Shown here: positions 36,489-47,400 of the stretch, piece after piece
How positions within the stretch are numbered: the first letter of the stretch is position 1
Layout of the letters: each line of letters opens with the position of its first letter
DNA from: Climacium dendroides
Taxonomy: Eukaryota > Streptophyta > Bryopsida > Hypnales > Climaciaceae
Length of the DNA: 64,000 bases
Reading direction: 5' to 3'
Assembly: GCA_950106755.1 (NCBI GenBank)
Contig: OX467087.1
Location: 22,758,047-22,822,046, forward strand
Translations under genes and position numbers: made by a program
Notes under the pieces: generated by a model
What the model saw: the letters and a program-made list of their open reading frames with translations, nothing else
What the model was told of the DNA's origin: nothing
Database searches by the model: none

Positions 36489-39400
36489 TCATGACTCCTC
36501 ATCAACCTCTTCCAACTGAGCCCGCCGCGCTGCAGCACGTTTCCGAATGAAAATACCCCAATGCAAAGCAGCCTTCAGCTTCAACCACCCAACATACGCC
36601 TTGCCATTGGCACGGGGAGGTTTATGCTCCCCGACAGCTTCATCACCGGGTAAACCAACAAATGGAAAAGCATCGTCTCCAGGAATAGGACCGTATGGGC
36701 TAAATGGAATGTCCCCCGCCTGTCCATTATACATGCGCAGCAGTTGCTGAATCTGGGTATGCATATCCTCATTCTCTAAAAGCTCCAGGCTTCGCGCACG
36801 AAGCTCCTCTTCCGTCACATCGTCCGGAAACGCACCAGTGCCCGTGCCAGCAAACAGCCTGCCGAAGCTCTCCTGCTTCCTCAAATCGCGTCGCTGCCAG
36901 TCATTCTCGCCCGAGGTGTCATTAGCCAAAGGCAGTGCAGTCATGCCAGAGCTGGAGGCGCTTTGAGGGGGGCCCAGGGCTAAGCCAGTCAGCCCTGCAT
37001 GACCTCCCAGCAGCAGATTCTCGGGTGGAGTACCTAACACAGGTTGCTGATGCCGAGCCTCCATGCTGCTGTTCATTTGCAGTGTAGGCCCCGTGATGGA
37101 ATGGTTATCCGGCAGCTGACTAACAGGACCCGAAAAAGACCGGGGTGCACGGGAAGCTAGCGGTTCCTGTGCATATGAAAGAGACCCTGGTCCTCCTCCA
37201 CTCCCTGCACTACCTGCATGGTTGGCGAGATATGCAACGAATCAGGTAAACAAATACACATCCAAACTGGAATGCGACTTGGAATTGGCCCTCTTGCACT
37301 GAAATAAGCATTGATTCCAGTGCAAAGGACGGGACTCATGCAGACTGAGCAAAGGTGAAAACCCCTCTCAAATGTACCCCTGGTGCATGTTCATTCCACA
37401 GAACACAAACTGGAGGTCATCTGAACAGCACTCCACCCAGCAAAGGTGTTCCATTGTTAGAACTCAGGCAGCTGAGTCTTCCAATAAAACGAAATGAAAA
37501 CCACTCACGCTACTCATTGGTTGAGAATCATATCATTACCACAAACTGGACAGAAAAGCTACACTACACGAGAAGCTACAAGCGTTACGGAAACCAGCCT
37601 GTGCGATAAAACCGCCTTCAAAGAAGAACATGAAAGAAGGAAAAACAAGATTGCAACACAACAGAGCTACAGTGAACAGGAGCTGTCCAGAATAGACCGA
37701 CTCTTCTATTGATTGGATGGGAAAAAAATAGCAAGCACGAGTACTGAGCCAGTGCAAGGACCCAGCACGAGCACAAAGTGGAATGATTTCTCTATGGTAC
37801 ACGAATGGATGGCCGTGGAAGTAACTAACAAAACTGCAGTCAACTCTCTCCTGCCAGTGACTAAATGTGCATGTACAACATTGGCCAGGCTATACCTGAA
37901 AGCTCTCAACAGGATTCTGAAACCCCTGTGGGCCGTGGGCTGACTCGCAGGGAATACACCACTCCGTCATGGTAGCCCCTCAAGAAAGGGAAGCCGTAAG
38001 CTCCAGAACATTTTCCTTACTTTCCCACCATTCACATGCTTTTCTATCTGGGAAAGTGAAACTCACACAATCGACATTAAGAGTATCCCTCCCTCTAAAA
38101 GTAATTGGCATGTCTGTATGCCTGCTGATGGTTCAGACTCGGACCTTGCGAGTGAATATTGGACATATTGCGACCCCCTCCCAGAGGATCCTCGGTTCGG
38201 ATATCGAACCCTTTGGCTTGATACGTCTTCACCCCGATCAATGCCTCCCCGTCGTACTCCACCACATTCTCCCAATTCTCGTAGGCCACTTTTACAAGTT
38301 TGTCCACATACACCTGGATGCACCAAGTCAGATACATCCGTTCAGCACCACATACAGTTCCCAAAACGAATTCAATGCGAAACCCTCCGGAAAAAGAAAA
38401 TTTCTGGAGAAAAGGGGGATCTAACAAGTGCCAAGGAAAAGTAGTGTATCCACGTGAAAGTATGCTAAAAATACGCAAACATCAGATGTCAACGCTGGAT
38501 GAGTTTCCTACGAACCTTCTCGCTGTCAGAGAGGGAATCCACTGACATATACGATCCATCAGCGATCAGACCCATCAGCTGGAATATGTTGTTGAATATG
38601 ACGCCAATATTTTGCTTCTCGTCGGCGTAGTACACATGCAACTTCCCACTCAAAACGCAAGTCTTGGCGTGCTCCACGGTGCCCTCCCACATCTTGTTGG
38701 ACATTCCATTTCCCAAGATCTGAACAGAAAACAAACCACACACAGCGTCTCAGACTGGATCGGGCATCTTCCCCAAAACAAAACACGACCGCAGCGCTCC
38801 AGTGACATTCACTGTTCACGAACCAAAAGGACGGTGATGATGACAATACAGTTCACTAGAATCGCGAAGTCAAGCTTACATTACGGAGCCTTTGAGGATC
38901 CATGACCACCAAGCGCAGAAAATCCTCCACTGTCATTATATGAGCACTATTGAGACGCTTGTGGAAAGCTCCATCTTTCCCTATCTTGTCCAGGCGCCAA
39001 ACCTCATCAATCAAGGCAGGAGGGTAGTGCTTCTTGTAAACTGGACACACGAACGACAACGACGGATCAGAAACACAGGAAGAACCGCAAACAAACAGAA
39101 TCTCCTCACACCTCCAGATAATTTCGTCACAAAATAGGGAGCAATTCTGACATTTAAGATGGGACCAATCCCAGGGATACAACAACAAAATCACCGTGTG
39201 ACGAAAACAATACAAACGCAAAAAAGGAGGAGCTTCTCGAGGTGCAGAAGAAATGGAAACCATACGTTCTCCACGATGATCCTTCACAGTGAAGGCCTCC
39301 GTCTTGGCTTCCCGAATTCTCATGCCCTCACAAAACCCGGAAGAAATCTTCACGCCCAGACGGAACTTGCGACTGCGGATCCAACTCGAGTTATCTGTGA

Positions 39401-40727
39401 ATGTCAACTCGCCCAAGGTGCCCACACCGTCCTTCAGTGCCACACTAAGATCTCCGGTCAGAAGAGGTCGCTTCCCGTCGCGCTCACGGACCTCAAAGTT
39501 CTCGAATTCCTCCTGACTCCAATTATCCTCATCCTCGGCTGTGAAATCGCCTTCCAACACCACAATGTCCAGCTTGGCGGAGGCTTCGGGTCCCGTGGTC
39601 ACAACTTGGCCGGTGCCCGCATGCTGTAACACCACGTGAATGGCGGACCCCTGCTCCCCCTCCACTTTACTTCCGGTGAACAGAGGAAGCGCTAACTTAT
39701 TCCTGAATTGGAGGCGTAGATTTTGTTGGTCTGGACCTTGTATCCTTTTCGGGGAGGACCTGCAGAAGAGACCAAAGTTGAAGAAAACACCAAACGTCTC
39801 CGCTCAAAATCAAATTCAAAACCTGTCCGGCATATATCAATTGACTTCACTGGAAAATTGGTGCACCGAAAGGTTTGGGATAGATATGAAAGATCAACAT
39901 GACAAATCCAGTAGCATACCTCACTCCCACTTTCGGAGGAGCAAACTTAGCAAGTGCACGCTCGACCTCCTCTCCAACCTGCATTATTGGAACACACAAC
40001 CGTTTAACTTGTTTTATAAATGAACTATCAAATATACAAACCCTTCCCTTCAGCTGCAGGGTCTCGCTAGAGAGGAAGCTCAGGTCCGGGTTCAGAATTG
40101 CACAAAGAAATTTGAAATCTAGAAAATGTCGCACTACCCAAACCATAGAGAGACTCGGAATGACCACAGAACAGCCATGCCTACACTTGAAGTGGATTCT
40201 TGATTCGACAAACAGATCTATTAACATCTTAAAACTAGTTCATTCCCACGAGGCGGGTATCAAAATTGATGCCAGTAGCGTTCTCCAGTTCATGAAGCAC
40301 ACTCTACGAATACAGGGGTTTTAATTAAAGAGCTTACACGGGCTCCAAATACTTGCACAAAGAGGTGAGTTTCTTTGGCAACCCTATTACCGAAGCTGAA
40401 ACAGAAAGACACCGACTCCTTCCTTGACTATTTCACAATGGATGGATAAAAAGCTCACCACTCGACGAAGAAGAGGCTCAAGAGTGGAGCACAGCTTTTG
40501 CAGGCTGTCCATTTTCACGGCCTCCACGATAACACTGCGCACACCAGTCACAACAACAGTGTGAATTCACCAAAATCAACACACAGGCACAATTGGATGC
40601 CGAGCACGCAAGCACCGAAACACCGACGCACGCACCTGGCAAGCTGAGGCCGCGGCCGCTTTTCATCCGGCATCCCATCTTTGGACGCATCTCGGTCCAG
40701 CGCTCGTTTCTCTCTCGACATACTCAT
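36489..40727 (-). CDS. CBP60-family calmodulin-binding transcription factor, copy B
   Basis: Exons, by alignment with copy A: 40636-40727, 40459-40534, 39920-39978, 39266-39759, 38880-39040, 38516-38719, 38145-38313 (end uncertain), 37896-37939 (tentative) and 36489-37213. The ATG at 40727 gives the same [13 protein letters not shown] start. All mapped donors and acceptors are intact and the core exons encode the same residues as copy A. The last exon is nine bases longer: HQQP is followed by VLG before TPPE, and copy B has ENLLLGG where A has EKLLLGG. The C-terminal calmodulin-binding helix ([20 protein letters not shown]) is identical. The two genes should have equivalent biochemistry, so differences, if any, would come from the more diverged 5' regions. 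An in-frame TAG follows exon 7 in both copies if its donor is skipped. Confidence 0.92.
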
Positions 40728-41640
40728 TCGGGCCGTTGAGCTCACTGCAGGATAAGCCAGGTTGACGGTCGGAAACTCTCCGACGCCGGGCTTGGCTCTC
40801 CAAATCTCGGGAATTTCCTACGCAAGGTTAAGCCGCAACCCGATTCTAACCTCAGCAATTCCTGGTTCTCACACTGACCGAACTCAATCCACTGGCATCA
40901 GACCTTCAAACTGTCCCTGAAACTACAGCGATCCTTCGAAATGTTGTGCGGAAGCTTCGTTGTTGAGATTCTATGTCTTTGGTTAGCCAGACAACAGCCA
41001 GCATGAGATTATTCTTAGGGTCTTGTTCTCAGCACTTCGCCAGGACCTCAGATGAACAACAATAGAACTTGCCGTGGTCGGGTCAGTGGCTGTCTGTCTC
41101 GAAGGCTCCGGAGCCTTGAAGCTTGATCCCTGGCTGGCACACAACGTTTTGAAAATCTAGACCCCCTCGCTCCGCTTCACTTTTTGTACCCCACACCCCT
41201 CCAAAGTGCTTGGGGCAGGTCCTCCAATAGGAAATTCCTCGAGATCCCCTGCCGCTGGTTCTAACGAAGTTCCGCCGAAACTTCTCCGCTCCTTCCCCGA
41301 CGATGCCGCGTCCAAGGTGACGAGAACCTACCCCGTTCTCTGCTCATCGCTCAAACGAAGCCAAAGACCGAGCCCATTCTCGTTAGCAGTCTTTCCTGTT
41401 TGCAACAGAATTCTATAACAACATGTGGATAACTTTGAGGGGCCAACAGTAGAAGTAAAGAGACGCGAAGGATTCAAGTGCAACCCGATTTGAAAGCCTC
41501 AGCAAAAGCTGCAATATGTTGTGGGGTTTCCAGCCAGCCAGCCAGCCAGCCGGCCCTTGAGAGAGACGCGGGCTTGGATGGATTGGCTCGGATTTTCATT
41601 CGTTCATTTGAGCGCGGGGCTGGTGACGGAGACGCTGGTG
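40728..41640 (-). promoter_or_regulatory. 5' leader and presumed promoter of CBP60 copy B
   Basis: Counterpart of 4488-5424 with clear but reduced similarity. It carries a (CAGC)5 microsatellite at 41531-41550 that copy A lacks. No core promoter motif could be assigned with confidence. Confidence 0.45.
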
Positions 41641-42269
41641 TGGATGCAAAAGTGGTGAAGCAGCATTCGTTCATTCGCTTTGGTCATCCTCGTGGATGAT
41701 AAAGTGGTGGAGTACCATTCGTTCATTTGCTTTGATCATCCATGTGGTAGTTGCACGCGGTTTGCCACCTCCCTCTGCCCCTACCCAGGAGGTGGCGAGA
41801 CATCATTTGGCGGGCCCCCCAGCCGCCGTGAAGTCCGGCATTTACCGCCAGTCCAAGTATACGGAAGACTTGTATCGCTGAAGTAAATTGTTACGTTGGG
41901 GATTTTATGGGTGAGTAACTCTTGCAAAGTTACTTGGGGGGGACTGTTCACATTATTTATGATTTCTTTTGCTTTCTGTAGGGGGACGTTATATTTAAGT
42001 GATCTCTGCTTGTCATGATGGTTTTCAATTTAGTAAGGACTTCAAATTGGGGGTTCGTTTGTCTGTTTTGTTTGTTTTGTACTGGTTTTGTTAACCTAGC
42101 AAATGATTTTTGTACTATTGGAACCTTTGGACGCCTTCACACCTGAAACACTTCCAACATCGGCATTTGTGTTTTACTAACAAAAATTTAAATGGCAATG
42201 CTGCATGGCAGGACGCTTGTAGGAAAAAGCCCCCTAAGGAGCTCATCTAAGAATTGGTCCACCATTTTC
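41641..42269. other. Intergenic sequence upstream of CBP60 copy B
   Basis: GC-rich until about 41880 (gccccccagccgccgtg), then AT-rich. The overlapping short frames at 41680-41886 show no family features. It may still belong to the promoter region. Confidence 0.4.
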
Positions 42270-42490
42270 ATGTATTTTTTTTATGGGAATATTTTTAGCT
42301 CACTTTTCACACACAGAAAAATAGATGAGGGTCATATTTTTTGAAGATTTTGAATTACTTATGAATTTTCAAACAAGTTCTATTGTAGGGGCCCCATTTA
42401 TGACCCTAGGTCTTCCCAAAACCATTCACTTGTAACTTCTAAAGAATGTTGGGGAAAGCAAAGACAATGATTGGCTCTTGCAATTAATAA
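42270..42490 (+). repeat. Dispersed repeat R1, second copy
   Basis: Same blocks as 51860-52080 in the same orientation and as 33890-34160 in reverse, including gaattacttatgaattttc, atgaccctaggtcttccc and gattggctcttgcaat. Confidence 0.72.
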
Positions 42491-43941
42491 TGTTTTTTCT
42501 TCCATTCGTTGAAATGACTACAATGGTCAATTTAAGAACCACCTCATGTCCATTTCACAACTATTTATAAGGACAATTTTTAATGCCCATGCAATTTTAG
42601 AGCCTCCTACCTTATTATGTGTCATCTTAATTATATATTCTTCACCTCTTCTAGCTAATTTGAAGCTTCTTATCGCTAGTATGTATTCAAAAATTGCAAA
42701 TTTTATTATGCGTGGCAAGTAAAAAAATTTATGTGTTTTTTCCAAGGGTAAATCCATACTACACAACCTACTTCAAATGTCAAGTTTAGTATCTTATTAC
42801 CACATGTGAATACACTAATAATGATATGAGTATTCACAACACCAATTAGAACAAACTCTAACACTAAATGTCAACATTACTATTGTACTAGTACTATGAA
42901 CACTAAATGTCAACTATTTTGTACTATTGTGCTTTTTAGTAGACCAAATTGTTATTCAGTATGGTTTAAATTATTTATCACAAGAATGTACTATTCAACA
43001 TTGGTTGCAATGTTTGATTTGTAGCATTCATTGTATACACAAGTGACACTATTATATTGATCATACTAATTTTCATGCTAATCAATTTTTCATTGTAGTA
43101 CATTGAATGTCAAGAATACCACTAAAGTTACCAACACCGAGAATATCAATATGTTCATCATTTGTCAACTAAATGGGAATTAGAGGAAGTTAGGTCCCAA
43201 AGTAATTAACAATAAATATCATTATTAGTATACTTGGAAGTCATTGATTCCTTCATAGAAAATGAATAGTTGAAGTGTCATTATTTTTTTTTCATTTTCA
43301 TTTCTAAGATATAATTCAATATTATTGTATTTTAGTTGATTTATTATACATTTTAAAAATTTTGTATCCAAATTGAAACTTAGAACTCAATCTTAAGGGA
43401 TATATTGTACTTAGATATTAGGTTCAATATAACTTGTTGAAAAATTAGTTAATGTTGGCAAATGTGATTTAGTAAATGTCTAAAAATAAAAAGTTCTATT
43501 TTCATATAATTTAAAAAAATAAAATATCTCAAAACAATTAACATCTATTTTTAAAATGTTTTTTTGCCAAATCTAACCACTAGATACAACAATGTATTTT
43601 TTGGAGTTGTAAAATCCCTTGTATTTGCAAAGGTGGGACTTAAACCATAGGTTGAGTATATATCAAACATTGAAGGTGAACACGTGATTGACAATACATG
43701 TTTGAGATACAAGTCTTTGTGAGTAGTTGAGCATATTTGTAAAGTTGATTGTGATTTGATAGGTTGCTTGTCAAATTATGTTATAGCAAAGAACAATTTG
43801 ACATAACAAGAAATGAATGTATTGAGTTTTGGTAGACATTGTAGAGAGAATGTGAGTGGAAGTTTATGGCAAATGCTCAAGCATATTTGCAAATGAGTTT
43901 TAGATTGTTTGGCCTACGCTTATGAATATTTGGTAAAAAGT
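42491..43941. other. AT-rich intergenic sequence
   Basis: No gene recognised. Short repeats of actattgtactagtacta and acactaaatgtcaac occur at 42840-42910. Confidence 0.4.
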
Positions 43942-44051
43942 CACTACTAGAAATTTTTGTTTTGCTGTCTGTTGAAATCAACAAATTTCTGTCAGATTTT
44001 GACCGAATCAACGAGACCAAAACAACAACAAAACAAAATTTTCTAGTAGTG
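43942..44051. mobile_element. 110-bp MITE, deletion relative of 27849-27998
   Basis: Ends CACTACTAGAAAT and TTTTCTAGTAGTG, flanked by AGT on both sides (43939-43941 and 44052-44054). The right arm matches the right arm of the 150-bp MITE almost completely (tttctgtcagattttgacc). Most of the left arm is missing. Confidence 0.9.
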
Positions 44052-44433
44052 AGTGATGGTTATTCCTACAAGCATAGCCATATGTAAATGTGACTTTTCA
44101 AATTAGAATTAGGTGAATAGTGCATGAAGAAGCATTAGAACTTTAAATGCACTTATGAGGATATCTTTACGAGGAAAAGAAATTGAAGATATGGATTGAT
44201 TTGACATTTGTCATATTTGGAATGGTACAAAGCACCATAGAGTAATTGAGGTTGATATAAACTCATATTCATCATGATAAATTAGTGGCATTTCAATAGA
44301 TTATATAGGCTTAACTAGTATATTTCAAAGTTTCAAGTATATTATGTTGGTTTATTGAATTTTATGTGTAACTTTTAATGAAATTTTCTTTCAAGGTTTG
44401 ATTTTGAATGATTTTTTTAATTTTAATACTTAA

Positions 44434-45298
44434 CTAGCAGTTGGCGCTTGCTATGCTATACATTCACCATTAGAATTTCATTAGAATTTTTATGTATTAA
44501 ACAGAATGCAAACCAAGAATTTCAATAAATCTTTAGATAAAAATTACTAAAATCTTCATATAATTTTTTTAATAAATAAACATATACTAAAATAAACAAT
44601 AGAAATTTAATGAATGATGAATGAAATACATGCAATGATGAATACGGTAAAAGATACACATACATTAGAATGCATTAGAAATTTGACTCAATTGTTACAA
44701 ACAATGGCAACCCAACTAGAAGAATTTAAAGGAAAGACTTGTAAATCCCCAAAACTTCGTGAACAATTTAAATGTTGTGAAATCCAAAATCGGTTCAATC
44801 TAATAAAATTTTCAAATCATTTGGTAGTAGCAATAGAAAATTGAAATTAGAAGCTCAAAGCTCACAAAAGCACAAAATCATAGAAATGCAAAAGAAGTAT
44901 AAAGCCATGAAAATCAATGGAATTGCTGCCTTTGTAATATCACCATGTTGATCCTCTTTAATATCACCTCAATTGCAACGACTATGTTATTTCTATAATA
45001 TCACTTTTTGTAAAAAGTGATATTACAGAGGTGATTGTGAACTACTACTCTATTTCTGTAATATCACATTGTGTGAAAATATGATTTCTATGTATGCATG
45101 ATTGAAAATATTTTTACAAAATAATTAAAATAATTATTTTAAAGACATATTGAAATGATTATCATGCATTCTATTCAAATATATCAAATTTTTACTAATA
45201 TGTAATACAATGAATGCGTAGCATTGCAAGCATGAACCCCTAGTATTAATGATAGCATTTGTGATATTACAGAGGGACTTATGATTTTAGTAGTATGA
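44434..45298 (-). mobile_element. Non-autonomous Helitron, copy 2
   Basis: On the minus strand it starts TCATACTACTAAAATCATAA at 45298 and ends ...GCAAGCGCCAACTGCTAG at 44434. It lies between A (5') and T (3') with no target duplication. Terminal sequences match copy 1 at 34689-35231, but the interior is about 320 bp longer. The extra part includes an imperfect hairpin based on aatatcactttttgtaaaaa (44996-45035) and a 76-codon plus-strand frame (44614-44844), perhaps a captured host piece. No helicase is encoded. Confidence 0.78.
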
Positions 45299-45419
45299 TT
45301 TTTTTCAATCCTTCTTTGTTTGTGCCTTGCTTCCTAAAATTCGAAAAGCAAATGATCCATTAATTTTTAGTTTTTTAGTTTTTTTTTTGAAAACAAATGG
45401 ATTCACAAGGCCAATTTAT

Positions 45420-45914
45420 TCTTTTACAAGAAGCCCTCCCTGCTTACGCTAGCAGCGCAACAAAATTCAACATTTCATATGAAGGTTGTTGGACGCACCC
45501 CCCTTCCAAAATACAACACTCAACTGATGGGCAAGGCTGACCCAAAGTTGACTAAGTGGTCCCCAAGACCGAATGTGGGTCCCCCCTCGGGGCCTAGTCT
45601 AGTCTCGTCTTTCTATAATGCTGACTGGATTCTGAAGCTTCTGTCGGATGACAGACTCCGCAGTCCCCGGCACTTGCTGCGAAGGCGGGGCCACGTCCTT
45701 CACTTAGACCTCCCCGCACTGGTGGCCCCACAGATCGACACGTGTCCTTCGCGCCTACCACATAGAAGCTTCTTCTCATCCAAGACCAGCACACGGCATT
45801 GCAAAGTGGACTCCGCTCACCACTGAGAAGCTCCTCCGAAGCACCCTCTTCGCCATTCCCCCAGAACCTGCATCCCTCGGGTCTTTTTTTTTTTTTCCCC
45901 TTCTTCATCATGAC
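45420..45914. other. GC-rich patch of unknown origin
   Basis: About 500 bp of clearly higher GC within AT-rich surroundings, containing a 115-codon plus-strand frame (45479-45826) and overlapping minus frames. The predicted peptides are Pro/Ser/Arg-rich without a recognisable domain. It could be a fragment of a host gene or of an LTR, and I do not call a gene. Confidence 0.4.
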
Positions 45915-46365
45915 GGGTTGTGTCACACCTTCTCGGAAAATGAAACTTCTATGAAGAATGAGAAAAGTTGTGGAGAGAAAAAGAGGAGCCAATTTAGGAG
46001 CCTTTCTGCATGGAGAAAGGTGGGACACCCCTTTTCTTGTGTTGTATTGAGAATGGACAACCTGATTTATTGACACAAATTATGAAGCTCTCAATCGTAC
46101 AGAACTCGAAACGCAACGGAAGAGTGAAAACTCGGGATGAAAGTGGACTCAATGAACTCAAAGTAAAAATGCATAACATAGTGGTGAAAAACTTCAATGA
46201 AGAAATCTTCAGTTCATGCCCATTCTCCATCTTTGGAAGAGGAGAATGGCCATTCTGAATCTTCAAAGAATAGGACCTCTACAAGACAAGGAGAACCAAC
46301 GAGAGAGTGCTACATTTCCATTCTTTTTGAAGATTGAGAATGGAATGAAGAAGGTGTGACAACCT
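45915..46365. mobile_element. Probable 450-bp TIR element (GGTTGTCACACCTTCT)
   Basis: The left end GGGTTGTGTCACACCTTCT and the complement of the right end, GAGGTTGTCACACCTTCTT, form inverted repeats of about 17 bp with a 2-bp gap. A partial copy lies at 5425-5570. The interior frames (46010-46258 and the minus frames) are not recognisable. I could not identify a target duplication, so the superfamily is open. Confidence 0.6.
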
Positions 46366-46819
46366 CTATTCTTTCATTTGGATTGATTTGAATATCATCC
46401 ATCTCTCATCCACAATAAATTTCGTTACAAGTTTATTGGTTTGGAAACAAAGAGAAAAGGCTTTTAGCATTGGGAGAAGCTATCGAAAGGAAATTTGAGT
46501 AGCTACTTTATTAAAAAAAACATGAGGGTGTTATAGGGATAAAGCCTCTCTTAATTCTTGATGTACTAAGACTGATTTTCAACTAAAACCACTCTAAAAT
46601 TGTCATTTTTAGTGCAATTAGAAATGATGAATCAAATCTTATTTTTTCATATCCAACTCCATGATCTTCTACTAGACTTGTATGAGAATGTGTGAAAAAA
46701 ATTAAAAAACTTTCACCAAGTACATTGTAAGATATTAGTATTCAAAGTTTTTATTAAATCATGCAATGATAGGATTTTAGACTTTGAATTTCTTAATTGA
46801 GATTTTTTGCACCATTTAA

Positions 46820-47400
46820 TTTTGAGGTTTAAATCCTTATCCCCTAAAGTCCCATTGTCCCTATGGGGGACAAAATGGGTTTCGAGTAGGCTCCTATGAT
46901 CTCAATTTTCACTAAATTTTCTTGAAACTTTCTCATAAGATAGAAAAACTTAATAGCTTTTTGAGAATATAATTTTTTATTTCAATCAGTGCCCATGAAG
47001 AAAAGTTATGCCACAATAACCTCAAAATGGGGGAGACTGGGCAGCAAAAAAAATCCACAAAAAATTGAAATAAATTTTTTAATATTTTTTTCTTGTTGAT
47101 AATATTTTTTTGTAAATGGAAAGCTTTGATTCATTCCATTTGGATTAGCTTCTTGTTTTGCGGGCAATCATAGCGACTTCTTTAAAGAATTTTTTTTCTT
47201 TCACTTTGAATGCTAATATCTTTCAATCTATATGGTCAAAAATCACAAAAAAATATTACATGATTTAAGACAAGTGTGGTTAAATTCTAAAAAATATTTT
47301 TTAAGATTTATTTTGTAGGTGATTGTAGTAGAAGTGATAGTTTTGAGTGGTTTTGACAAAAAAATAGCCATGGGACTTTAGGGGTTATGGTGAGAATTAA
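46820..47400 (+). repeat. Dispersed repeat R2, uninterrupted copy
   Basis: Contains the same ordered blocks as 34320-35460 without the Helitron. Around the equivalent site it reads gggcaatcatagcgacttctt, against gggcaatttaaaca/tcttctt in copy 1. Confidence 0.72.

Larger units (their letters stand above)
36213..41640. repeat. Segmental duplication, copy B (direct repeat of 1-5424)
   Basis: Aligns with the start of the window with an offset of 36.2-36.3 kb. The stretch 38421-39791 appears identical to 2163-3533, introns included. Elsewhere there are indels, for example an insertion of about 50 bp near 37430-37480 and a changed block at 40180-40320. Similarity extends weakly to about 41640 (ggcttggatggat, then gattttc). 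Confidence 0.93.

Noticed and set aside
45479..45826. 115-codon frame as a gene
   Set aside because: Overlaps equally long frames on the other strand in a GC-rich patch, with no domain, no conserved copy and no splice context.
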